Source: JANXSF01 sp043755435
GTDB taxonomy: Bacteria > Acidobacteriota > Terriglobia > Bryobacterales > Bryobacteraceae
Reading direction: 5' to 3'
NCBI GenBank assembly: GCA_043755435.1
Contig: JAYUSZ010000282.1
Location: forward strand, 40,457 to 104,456
Length of the DNA: 64,000 nt
Part shown: positions 7,007 to 14,910 of the stretch, piece by piece
How the letters are laid out: each line of letters starts with the position of its first letter
How positions within the stretch are numbered: position 1 is the stretch's first letter
Position numbers and translations under genes: made by a program
Notes under the pieces: generated by a model
What the model was told of the DNA's origin: nothing
The model's input: the letters and a program-made list of their open reading frames with translations, nothing else
Database searches by the model: none

Positions 7007-8770
7007 ATGAATGCGGCTGACTTTCAAACCCTAATACCTGCCAACTTCCCCACTCCAATCGGATTCTTGACATCTAAATTGCTTGGTTTTGACGCAATCG
7101 GCAAAACATATGAAACGTTGCGCGGAATGGATACTTCGGTCCCCTTGGCGCGCAGGCTTCTAGATCACCTGAACGTCACTTACAAGGTTTGCGATAGCGA
7201 TCTACGCCACATCCCCAAGACCGGGCCAGTAGTCATAGTGGCCAACCATCCCTTCGGACTTTTAGAGGGCGCAGTTCTTCACAACCTGATTCATGGGGTT
7301 CGACCAGATGTCCGATTTCTGGCAAACAGCCTGGTCACCGTCATACCCGAGCTCCGTGATTTGGTGATCCCCATTGACCCGTTTGGAGCAAAAGAATCAC
7401 GAGGCACCAATGGCGTCGGATTGAAGCGAGCAGTGGATTGGTTGACTAGCGGGGGAGTGCTCGTAATTTTCCCTGCCGGCGAGGTTTCCCACTTCCAATG
7501 GAAAGATCGCTGCTCCACTGATTCTCAATGGCATCCGGCCGCAATTCGATTGGTTGAACTAGCAGCCCGAACTGGCATCCCCGCCTCAGTTGTACCAATT
7601 TACATTGGCGGTTCCAACAGCACTCTGTTTCATGTTGCCGGAATGGTCCATCCCAAACTGCGGACGGCATTGCTTCCGCACGAATTACTTAATAAAAGAA
7701 ATGAAACCGTGGATGTCCGAATCGGTTCGCCGGTGGAATGGAACAGATTACAGAACCTCAAATCGTGCAGAGAACGGATTGATTATCTCCGCTGGCGAAC
7801 TTATTTGTTGGCCAACCGTCAGCAAGTGCGTACCAGAACAACGCTTCCGTTATTACGCAGAGGCGAAAAACTTCGCAACCAGAAAATGATCATCGAGGCA
7901 TTGCCGCAGGATTTATTGGCGAGGGAAGTGAATGCTCTTCCAGAAGATTGCCGACTTGGCCATTCAGTCGATTTGGTCGTATACATAGCTGGCGCATCCT
8001 ATATTCCCAACATCCTGTTGGAAATCGGCAGACTCCGGGAGATCACATTTCGAGCAGCAGGCGAAGGTACAGGGAAGGCTTGCGACATTGATTCTTTCGA
8101 TCAACACTATCTCCACCTGTTTGTTTGGAACGCCAAAAAACAAGAGTTAGTTGGAGCCTACAGGCTCGCATTGTCCGATGGCGGCGCACAAAGTCTCTAT
8201 ACTCGCACGCTGTTTCAATTCGATGATCGATTTCTAAAAACCATGGGGCCCTCAGTGGAACTTGGACGGTCCTTCATCCGCGCTGAATATCAACGAGGCT
8301 TTGCACCGCTTTTGTTATTGTGGAAAGGCATCGGACAATTCATCGCACGGAACCCCCGGCATAAAACATTGTTCGGACCTGTAAGCATCAGCAATCAGTA
8401 CCAATCAATATCTCGCAGCCTAATGATTTCCTTCCTGGAACGTGAAGCTCAACTCTCTGAGTGGGTAAATCTAGTCAAGGCACACAACGCGCCGCCGAAA
8501 ACTGCTGCTCACGACTATTGTTCCGATCTGGAAGAACTTTCCGATGTCGTCAACGATATTGAATCTGGACACGAGGGAGTCCCCGTTCTGCTGCGTCAAT
8601 ACCTGCGCCTCGGCGGAAAATTGCTGGGGTTCAACGTGGACCCTGATTTTGCCAATGCAACTGATGGCTTGATTGTCGTCGACCTAGCTAAGACCGAACC
8701 AAAATTATTGGAACGCTATTTGGGCCGCACTGAAGCAGAAACTTTTTTGCGATTTCACAGGAACTTATGA
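7007..8770 (+). CDS. Two-domain acyltransferase: PlsC-like N-terminal plus OlsB/hemolysin-type GNAT C-terminal (OlsF-like)
   Basis: A 587-residue protein. The N-terminal half has a lysophospholipid-acyltransferase block, NHPFGLLEG (His81, Glu87), then FPAGEVSHF near residue 155. The C-terminal half (about 300-560) resembles the putative hemolysin/OlsB acyltransferases, with GAYRLA near 385 and LGRSFIRAEYQRG near 420. The same pairing of OlsA-like and OlsB-like domains is found in OlsF ornithine-lipid synthases, so an aminolipid product is plausible. The start at 7007 is chosen over an upstream in-frame codon inside the previous gene. Its stop overlaps the DoxX-like start (ATGA). Confidence 0.8.
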   Translation: MNAADFQTLIPANFPTPIGFLTSKLLGFDAIGKTYETLRGMDTSVPLARRLLDHLNVTYKVCDSDLRHIPKTGPVVIVANHPFGLLEGAVLHNLIHGVRPDVRFLANSLVTVIPELRDLVIPIDPFGAKESRGTNGVGLKRAVDWLTSGGVLVIFPAGEVSHFQWKDRCSTDSQWHPAAIRLVELAARTGIPASVVPIYIGGSNSTLFHVAGMVHPKLRTALLPHELLNKRNETVDVRIGSPVEWNRLQNLKSCRERIDYLRWRTYLLANRQQVRTRTTLPLLRRGEKLRNQKMIIEALPQDLLAREVNALPEDCRLGHSVDLVVYIAGASYIPNILLEIGRLREITFRAAGEGTGKACDIDSFDQHYLHLFVWNAKKQELVGAYRLALSDGGAQSLYTRTLFQFDDRFLKTMGPSVELGRSFIRAEYQRGFAPLLLLWKGIGQFIARNPRHKTLFGPVSISNQYQSISRSLMISFLEREAQLSEWVNLVKAHNAPPKTAAHDYCSDLEELSDVVNDIESGHEGVPVLLRQYLRLGGKLLGFNVDPDFANATDGLIVVDLAKTEPKLLERYLGRTEAETFLRFHRNL

Positions 8771-9195
8771 ACACTAGAACATTAATCATCATCAGTTGGG
8801 TATTGCGGGCCACAACGGCCGTAATCCTGCTGCAAACCTTATTTTTCAAATTCACCGGGGCCAAAGAATCTGTCTACATTTTTTCAACCCTGGGACTTGA
8901 ACCTTGGGGACGAATTGGATCGGGAATTGCGGAGCTAATTGCCTCAGTGTTGTTGTTGATTCCATCAACTGTGCTTTATGGTGCATTGCTTTCGCTGGGA
9001 GTCATCAGCGGAGCAATAATCAGCCACTTGACGAAGCTTGGCATTTCTTTGCCCGCAGTGGATGACCACGGGGAACTTTTCGCTTTGGCGCTGGTCGTTT
9101 GGGTTTGTTCCGCCGCTTTAGTAGTGATGCACCGGTCGGAATTGTACGATCTGTTCCTGTTCTTTACCGCTCGCATCACCTCGCGTAAGGCTTGA
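8767..9195 (+). CDS. DoxX-like membrane protein
   Basis: A 142-residue integral membrane protein with four hydrophobic segments (about residues 6-26, 50-68, 72-90 and 100-122). The LFFKFTGAKES segment after helix 1 and the GIAELIAS and DDHGELFALA segments match DoxX-like proteins, which are associated with quinone or thiol redox at the membrane in other bacteria. It is the last gene of the coupled operon beginning at 1528, and its start overlaps the acyltransferase stop. A precise role is not known. Confidence 0.72.
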   Translation: MNTRTLIIISWVLRATTAVILLQTLFFKFTGAKESVYIFSTLGLEPWGRIGSGIAELIASVLLLIPSTVLYGALLSLGVISGAIISHLTKLGISLPAVDDHGELFALALVVWVCSAALVVMHRSELYDLFLFFTARITSRKA

Positions 9196-9897
9196 TCCCT
9201 ACGAATCTTCATGCGGCACAGCGCCAATCAACTTATAAGTCCTGGCCACCGTTGTTCCCGTTTGCTTAGGACAGCGAATCAAGTGCATCTGATCTGTGAT
9301 ACTCATGAACTCCGCTCCCCGCATCCGGTTGATTTCGCCGATCCTGAAAGCAAGATTCCATTGCATGAGCACTACACAAAAAGCTTCGACAACATAATCA
9401 CCGACGGGTCATAAATATGTGTCGCCTCAGTTGACAGCCGTTCAATTCGATCACTTGAAAACATCCTCGTTGAAGGTGCTTGAATGTAGTATTCGTTTTC
9501 GATGACGTCCAGTTCGTCGCTGTTCCACTCGCAAACCGAGGCGGGACACTCCATTTGGGCTGGGGAGCGGAGGAAAGCCGTATTATCAATGGAACTCAAC
9601 AACTGCAAGGGCCTAGCGAAGCCAACCAATGTTTGTATCAACCAGCACTCGCTTTCTGAATTCCAGCCGAGGGAAAGAAATTGATCTTTCAGTCTCTGCT
9701 CATGACTGTCATCCAGGAAGGCCCGAAGTTTATTCTTCCTATCAGGGAATATCTGCCGTTGAAAAACAGCATCCAATGCAAGTGCCGTGTCTTCAACTCG
9801 ACCTTATCTCAAATCAGTTGGGTGATATGATGTGGATCTGCTCCTACAGATGATGGAAAGAAAAGTAAACTCGCCATCCCTTGACTCGCGAAATACG
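9196..9897. other. 702-bp intergenic region between the redox operon and the sulfatase triplet
   Basis: No convincing gene is seen on the plus strand. One minus-strand frame (9372-9776) is listed separately with low confidence. A TATGAT at 9826-9831 could be a -10 element for the sulfatase genes, with only a poor -35 at 9803-9808. The short plus-strand frames have no ribosome sites and no family resemblance. The region may hold remnants of a decayed gene. Confidence 0.5.
9372..9776 (-). CDS. Possible hypothetical protein or gene remnant
   Basis: An isolated 134-codon frame starting TTG with no visible ribosome site. The predicted protein is soluble, acidic near the middle, and ends abruptly with ATHIYDPSVIMLSKLFV. 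That ending resembles the interior of a domain rather than a natural C terminus, so it may be the front part of a degraded gene. No family is recognised. It is the only candidate gene in a 700-bp gap and could equally be chance. Confidence 0.25.
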   Translation of the reverse strand: MDAVFQRQIFPDRKNKLRAFLDDSHEQRLKDQFLSLGWNSESECWLIQTLVGFARPLQLLSSIDNTAFLRSPAQMECPASVCEWNSDELDVIENEYYIQAPSTRMFSSDRIERLSTEATHIYDPSVIMLSKLFV

Positions 9898-11280
9898 ATG
9901 AACAGACGAGATTTTCTAGGTAGTGCATTGCTGGCAGCTACGGCTACTTTGCAGCAGCCCAACGTCGTATTCATTTTCGTTGACGACCTTGGTTATGGCG
10001 ACCTCGGCATTACGGGCAACAAAGACGTGCCTACACCGCACATCGATAGCCTTGCGCAAGACGGAATTCTATTCACCCAATTCTATGTCGCATCGCCCAT
10101 TTGCTCTCCATCTCGCACTGCCATTACCACCGGGCAATTCCCTTCTCGCCACTTGATTCATTCTTACCTCAATGACCGAAAATCGAATCGTGATCTTGGC
10201 ATGCGCGACTGGCTCGATGTTGCGGCCCCTTCCCTCGCCCGCGCATTCCAGAGCGCCAATTACGCAACCGGACACTTCGGAAAATGGCACCTTGGTGGCG
10301 GTCGCGATGTAGGCGATGCTCCACTGCCGCAAGCCTATGGATTTGATGAATCGGTTACATCGTTTGAAGGTCTGGGTGACCGCATATTGATCGAAGGCGA
10401 CGGCCTGTCAAAGCAGAGTGCGGCGCTTAGCCGCGGTAAGATCGAATGGGCCCCAAAGCACAAACTCACCGAACTGTATGTTGATCGCGCCATCGATTTC
10501 ATACTCCGCAATCGGCAAAAACCCTTCTATCTGCACCTGTGGCCGTGCGACGTCCATGACGGCCACATCCCTCGCACGGATTTAATGGAACGCTATTCGC
10601 ACTTTTCAATAAACCCATACCAGCAGCGCTTTTATGCAGTACTCGATGAATTTGACAAACAGATGGGGCGCTTGTTCAAAGCGCTGGAAGAAGCCGGAGT
10701 TGCCGATAACACCATCATTGCCCTAACCGGGGACAATGGACCCACAGCGTGGCCTCGCTATTACAAAGAAGGCTTTGAACCTCCGGGCTCCACCGCCGGT
10801 CTTCGCGGACGCAAATGGAGTCTCTATGAAGGCGGCATCCGTGAACCCTTGTTGGTTCGCTGGAAAAGTAGAATTCCCGCTGGTAGGGTCGACAAGAGTA
10901 CAGTCATCGGAGCCGTTGATTTGTTCCCCACATTTTGCTCCATGGCAGGCGTAAAGCCGCCCTCGGTAATGTTCGATGGTCAGGACATGAGTGGAGCATT
11001 TCGTGGCAAACCGATGCGCAGGTCCAAGCCTCTAATCTGGGATTACGATCGTGGCGGAAATTATCCACGACCCGGTAAGCCCGATGACGTCAGCCCCAAT
11101 CTCGCTATCCGCGACGGACGTTGGAAACTTCTCATTAACGATGACGGTTCGAAGGCCGAGCTCTACGATTTCAGACAGTCAGACAAAGAACGCGATAATG
11201 TCACGGACAAATATCCTGCAGTTACGAAGCGTCTTTCCAACCTTGTGCTGCAGTGGCGAAAAGCACTCCCAAAACTCTAA
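9898..11280 (+). CDS. Sulfatase (type I, formylglycine-dependent), Tat-like leader
   Basis: A 460-residue arylsulfatase-like hydrolase that should cleave sulfate esters outside the cytoplasm. The leader MNRRDFLGS is a minimal twin-arginine signal. The active-site motif CSPSR places the formylglycine precursor at Cys69. Metal-site elements include VDDLGYGD near residue 30 and GDNGPT near 280, and RGRKWSLYEGGIREP follows as in the family. The frame is open from 9832, but the start at 9898 gives the expected leader. First of three consecutive sulfatase genes, 21 nt before the second. It needs a formylglycine-generating enzyme, which is absent from the window. Confidence 0.9.
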   Translation: MNRRDFLGSALLAATATLQQPNVVFIFVDDLGYGDLGITGNKDVPTPHIDSLAQDGILFTQFYVASPICSPSRTAITTGQFPSRHLIHSYLNDRKSNRDLGMRDWLDVAAPSLARAFQSANYATGHFGKWHLGGGRDVGDAPLPQAYGFDESVTSFEGLGDRILIEGDGLSKQSAALSRGKIEWAPKHKLTELYVDRAIDFILRNRQKPFYLHLWPCDVHDGHIPRTDLMERYSHFSINPYQQRFYAVLDEFDKQMGRLFKALEEAGVADNTIIALTGDNGPTAWPRYYKEGFEPPGSTAGLRGRKWSLYEGGIREPLLVRWKSRIPAGRVDKSTVIGAVDLFPTFCSMAGVKPPSVMFDGQDMSGAFRGKPMRRSKPLIWDYDRGGNYPRPGKPDDVSPNLAIRDGRWKLLINDDGSKAELYDFRQSDKERDNVTDKYPAVTKRLSNLVLQWRKALPKL

Positions 11281-11301
11281 AGAAACAAAAGAAGGAAGGC
11301 C

Positions 11302-12939
11302 ATGAACAGAAGAAAGTTTGTCCAATTGATCGGTGGTTGCACCATCGCACTCAAACTCTCTGCCACAACAACCAAGCCGAACTTTGTTGTCATCCTGGTT
11401 GACGACATGGGCTTTTCAGACATAGGATGCTACGGTAGTGAAATCCCCACACCTAATCTCGACCGTCTTGCTGCCGCAGGATTGCGCTTCACACAGTTCT
11501 ACAACACTGCGCGCTGCAGTCCAAGCAGAGCGTCACTTCTCACCGGAGTGTATCCGCACCAAGCCGGAATGGGCCACCTGGATAACGATGTGCGTGAAGG
11601 TTCAAGGGGCTATCAAGGCAGACTCAATGATCAGACTTCCACCATCGCTGAGGCGTTAAAACCCGCCTGCTATTTTACTGCCATGACAGGCAAGTGGCAT
11701 CTCGGCCAACAGCACGGCACTCCTCCATGGGAGCGTGGTTTTGATCGCAGTCTTAATTCAGCAGCCGGCGGGCTCTACTACCCAGGCCAGCGTGACAGAC
11801 AGAATGACAAACTGTTTCTCAATGGGAAGGGGCTTACACTGGATGCTCCTGAACTCGGCAAGGATTGGTATAGCACCGATCTTTGGACCACCTTCGGCCT
11901 CCGCTTCATCGATGAAGCTATCAAAGAAAAGAAACCTTTCTTCCTCTACCTTGCCCACAATGCCCCACACTTCCCGTTGATGGCGCCGCAGCAGGATATT
12001 CAAAAGTTCCGCGGCAAGTATATGGCCGGCTGGGATAACCTGCGACAGGCACGCCACGAACGTCAACTCAGCAGCGGTTTGATTGACAAGCGTTGGAAGT
12101 TGAGCGAACGTCCTCCAGATTCACCCGCCTGGGACAGCCTCAGCCAACTGGACAAGGAACGCTTTGATCATATGATGGCGATTTACTCGGCAACGGTCCA
12201 CCACATGGATCAAAGCATCGGCACGTTGGTAAATGGGTTGAAGCAGCGCGGTGTTCTGGAGAATACCCTAATTCTGTTCATGTCAGACAATGGCGGCAAT
12301 GCTGAATCCGGGCCCAACGGTCGCTACGATGGCAACCCTCCAGGCGGACCCGACTCCGGCATCTACATCGGCATGAACTGGGCAACGCTTTGCAACACAC
12401 CCTTCCGTCGCTACAAACACTTCACACACGAAGGTGGCATTGCCACTCCGCTTATTGCTCATTGGCCCGTCGGCATTCCCAAAGCACGTTCCGGAAAGTT
12501 CGAGACCCAACCCGGACACTTGGTTGACATTATGCCAACTGTCCTTCAGGCCGCTGGGGTAAAGTATCCAGCAGCCATGCACGGTAAGGAAACCATACCA
12601 GTTGCCGGAACAAGCTTGCTACCAGCTTTTTCCGGCCGGAAGTTGTCGCGCAAAGAACCCATCTATTTCATGCACGAAGGCAATCGCGCAGTGCGTGATG
12701 GAAAATGGAAGCTCGTTGCAAAGTACATGGACCCTTGGGAATTATTCGATATGGAAGCCGACCGCAGCGAATTGCAGAATCTTGCAACAAAACATCCCGA
12801 AATTGTAACAAGGCTTTCCGCCTTTTATGATGCCTGGGCAACCAAAACCTTTGTTGAACCATGGACTGGTCCTCGTCGGACGGATTGGGGACAAGCCCCC
12901 GCTGTGCCCGATGCGAAAAAAGGCAAGAAAAAGGCATGA
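11302..12939 (+). CDS. Arylsulfatase (type I sulfatase)
   Basis: A 545-residue arylsulfatase resembling the AtsA branch, longer than its neighbours. A twin-arginine-like leader (MNRRKFVQLIGG) is followed by VDDMGFSDIGCYG, with the formylglycine precursor Cys72 in CSPSR and TGKWHLGQ near residue 135. SDNGGNAE near 330 supplies metal ligands. It ends in a Lys-rich tail (KKGKKKA). GAAGGAAGG precedes the ATG. The stop overlaps the start of the third sulfatase (ATGA), so the two are coupled. The natural substrate cannot be told from sequence. Confidence 0.92.
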   Translation: MNRRKFVQLIGGCTIALKLSATTTKPNFVVILVDDMGFSDIGCYGSEIPTPNLDRLAAAGLRFTQFYNTARCSPSRASLLTGVYPHQAGMGHLDNDVREGSRGYQGRLNDQTSTIAEALKPACYFTAMTGKWHLGQQHGTPPWERGFDRSLNSAAGGLYYPGQRDRQNDKLFLNGKGLTLDAPELGKDWYSTDLWTTFGLRFIDEAIKEKKPFFLYLAHNAPHFPLMAPQQDIQKFRGKYMAGWDNLRQARHERQLSSGLIDKRWKLSERPPDSPAWDSLSQLDKERFDHMMAIYSATVHHMDQSIGTLVNGLKQRGVLENTLILFMSDNGGNAESGPNGRYDGNPPGGPDSGIYIGMNWATLCNTPFRRYKHFTHEGGIATPLIAHWPVGIPKARSGKFETQPGHLVDIMPTVLQAAGVKYPAAMHGKETIPVAGTSLLPAFSGRKLSRKEPIYFMHEGNRAVRDGKWKLVAKYMDPWELFDMEADRSELQNLATKHPEIVTRLSAFYDAWATKTFVEPWTGPRRTDWGQAPAVPDAKKGKKKA

Positions 12940-14420
12940 AACGTCGTCAATTCCTTCTCGGTGGCACTGCTTTACTGGCGCAAGATCGCGCCCCCAATAT
13001 TCTCTTTTGCATCACTGACGATCAATCCTGGCTGCATACAGGCGCAACTGGAGCTAACTGGATCCGTACACCCGGCTTTGACCGCATTGCTCAAAACGGT
13101 GTGTTGTTCCGCAACACGTTTGTCTCCACGCCGTCGTGTGCCCCATCGCGTGCAAGCGTATTAACCGGGCAGGATTTCTACCGCTTCGGCTCCGCTTCAA
13201 TGAACCATACCGAATGGCAAGTAGGCCTGCGCACCTATCCCGATATCCTCGCCGAACGTGGCTATAAAACCGGTAGCACCGGCAAAGGCTGGGCGCCAGG
13301 CAATTGGAAAAGTGGCGGCCGCACCGTGCCACCCACAGGTCCAGAGTTCAACAAGGTCCGTCTGAAAGCCCCGGCCAGCGGAATCGCCGACATCGACTAC
13401 GCTGGCAATTTCGCACAGTTTCTCGAAGCACGCGGCACTGCACCTTTCTGTTTCTGGGTTGGATTCAGCGAACCGCATCGTGTGTTTGAACAGGGCTATG
13501 GCGTAAAATCCGGAAAGAAACTTAGCGAAATTCCCGTTCCGGCATTCCTTCCCGATACTCCCGAAGTTCGCTCCGACATTGCCGACTATGCAGCAGAGAT
13601 CGAATGGGCGGATCAGCAACTGATGAAGATGCTCAATATGCTGCAGAACTCCGGCGAATTGGACAACACCATCGTGATCGTCACAGCCGACAATGGAATG
13701 GCTTTTCCACGCGCCAAAGGAAACATTTACGAATATGGGTTGCACGTTCCATTGGCCATGCAGTGGAGCAAGCGTATCAAGCCCATGCAAGTGTTAGACG
13801 ATCTTGTAAGCTTTGTCGATTTCGCACCTACGCTTCTGGAAGCCGCTGGTGCACCCAATCCCGCATCTATCACTGGTCACAGCCTGTTGACGCGCCTCAC
13901 CGGAAAGGGCAGGCCAGTGCGCCAGGAAGTTATCTGCGGCATTGAAAGGCACTTCCCAGGTAGTCGTCCCAACGGTGAGGGTTATCCGGTACGGGCCATT
14001 CGCACTGCTCAATATCTTTACATTGAGAACCTCACACCTCACCGCAATCCAGCCGGGGATCGCCCCGGTCCCGTTTGGCCGTCTGACGATCCCTCCGGTG
14101 GATTCGGCGATACCGACGGTGGCCCAACCAAGACCCAACTCTGCAACGACGGCCGCCACAAAACACTCTTTGAACGGGCCTTCGGCAAGCGTCCTGCAGT
14201 AGAGTTATATGACATAAGGACCGATGCAGCCAACCTCAACAACCTCGCCGGCAAACCGCAGTTTAGAAGGATCGAAGCGAACTTGGCGGCTCGCCTTCAC
14301 AAGTATCGAAAAGACACCCAGGACCCACGTTCCATGGGTCGTAGTGCCGACCTCGACGCCGTCATGAAGCGGTTTCCCTCCGTCCCACCAGAAGTATCAA
14401 AGCAGCAAGAAGGACGTTGA
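12936..14420 (+). CDS. Sulfatase (type I)
   Basis: A 494-residue sulfatase of the heparan N-sulfatase/iduronate-like group: TDDQSWLHTG near residue 28, Cys68 in CAPSR, STGKGWAPGNW near 110, and TADNGMAFPRAKG near 250. Its leader is extremely short (MKRRQFLLGG, with the mature fold starting by residue 19), so cleavage or export is uncertain. The frame is open from 12861, but the ATG at 12936 overlaps the preceding stop in ATGA and gives the RR leader. It closes the three-sulfatase run; the BlaI promoter follows. Confidence 0.9.
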   Translation: MKRRQFLLGGTALLAQDRAPNILFCITDDQSWLHTGATGANWIRTPGFDRIAQNGVLFRNTFVSTPSCAPSRASVLTGQDFYRFGSASMNHTEWQVGLRTYPDILAERGYKTGSTGKGWAPGNWKSGGRTVPPTGPEFNKVRLKAPASGIADIDYAGNFAQFLEARGTAPFCFWVGFSEPHRVFEQGYGVKSGKKLSEIPVPAFLPDTPEVRSDIADYAAEIEWADQQLMKMLNMLQNSGELDNTIVIVTADNGMAFPRAKGNIYEYGLHVPLAMQWSKRIKPMQVLDDLVSFVDFAPTLLEAAGAPNPASITGHSLLTRLTGKGRPVRQEVICGIERHFPGSRPNGEGYPVRAIRTAQYLYIENLTPHRNPAGDRPGPVWPSDDPSGGFGDTDGGPTKTQLCNDGRHKTLFERAFGKRPAVELYDIRTDAANLNNLAGKPQFRRIEANLAARLHKYRKDTQDPRSMGRSADLDAVMKRFPSVPPEVSKQQEGR

Positions 14421-14457
14421 TTAGTTCGAAGCGAAGAGAAAGTATCGAAGAAAAAGC

Positions 14458-14513
14458 TTGACGTTACCCGATTCGAATGCTATTTTTCTAGCATAGTGCT
14501 AAAAACATAGCAT
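14458..14513 (+). promoter_or_regulatory. blaI promoter overlapped by a 37-bp BlaI-type operator
   Basis: A -35 TTGACG (14458-14463) and a -10 TATTTT (14481-14486) are 17 bp apart. A dyad at 14477-14513 has 16-bp arms around a 5-bp centre (14493-14497), 14 of 16 positions matching, with half-sites ATGCTAT...TAGC. The dyad covers the -10 and the expected transcription start and ends directly before the ATG, as expected for autorepression by BlaI/MecI proteins. The leader would be about 20 nt with no clear Shine-Dalgarno. Confidence 0.65.
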
Positions 14514-14909
14514 ATGATTCATAAGAAACCAGCAACGCCAGCCCTCAGCCGCCGGGAACGGCAGATTATGGATCTCCTCTTTCGCGACGGAACTCTCACC
14601 GCACTGCAAATCCAGGAGGCTCTGCCAGACGCACCCAGTTACTCTGCCGTCCGCGGCCTGCTGCGCATCCTTTTGGAAAAAGGGCATGTTAAGCATCAGG
14701 AACAAGGTCCCAGGTACGCCTATACTGCCGCGCTCCCAAAGGACCAAGCCAGCAATTCCGCTGTTGCGCATTTGGTAGAAACTTTCTTCAGTGGATCGGT
14801 GTCCGATACAGTTGTGGCCTTACTCGATTCCTCGGCAGGCAAATTAGACGCCGACGAACTACAGCGTATCCAACGCATGATTGAAAAAGCAAAGAAGGAG
14901 GGCCGTTAG
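14514..14909 (+). CDS. blaI: BlaI/MecI/CopY family transcriptional repressor
   Basis: A 131-residue winged-helix repressor. LSRRERQIMDLLF opens the DNA-binding domain, followed by ALPDAPSYSAVRGLLRILLEKG, and the C-terminal part (about 85-131) is the dimerisation tail cut by the partner protease in this family. One nucleotide separates its stop from the BlaR1-like gene. In characterised systems the repressor is released when the membrane sensor protease is activated; here the operator lies over its own promoter, so the three genes should be autoregulated. The target stimulus is unknown, as no beta-lactamase gene is nearby. Confidence 0.88.
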   Translation: MIHKKPATPALSRRERQIMDLLFRDGTLTALQIQEALPDAPSYSAVRGLLRILLEKGHVKHQEQGPRYAYTAALPKDQASNSAVAHLVETFFSGSVSDTVVALLDSSAGKLDADELQRIQRMIEKAKKEGR

Positions 14910-14910
14910 T

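Noticed and set aside
13197..13790. 197-codon minus-strand frame
   Set aside because: Entirely antisense to the third sulfatase; no motif or start signal.
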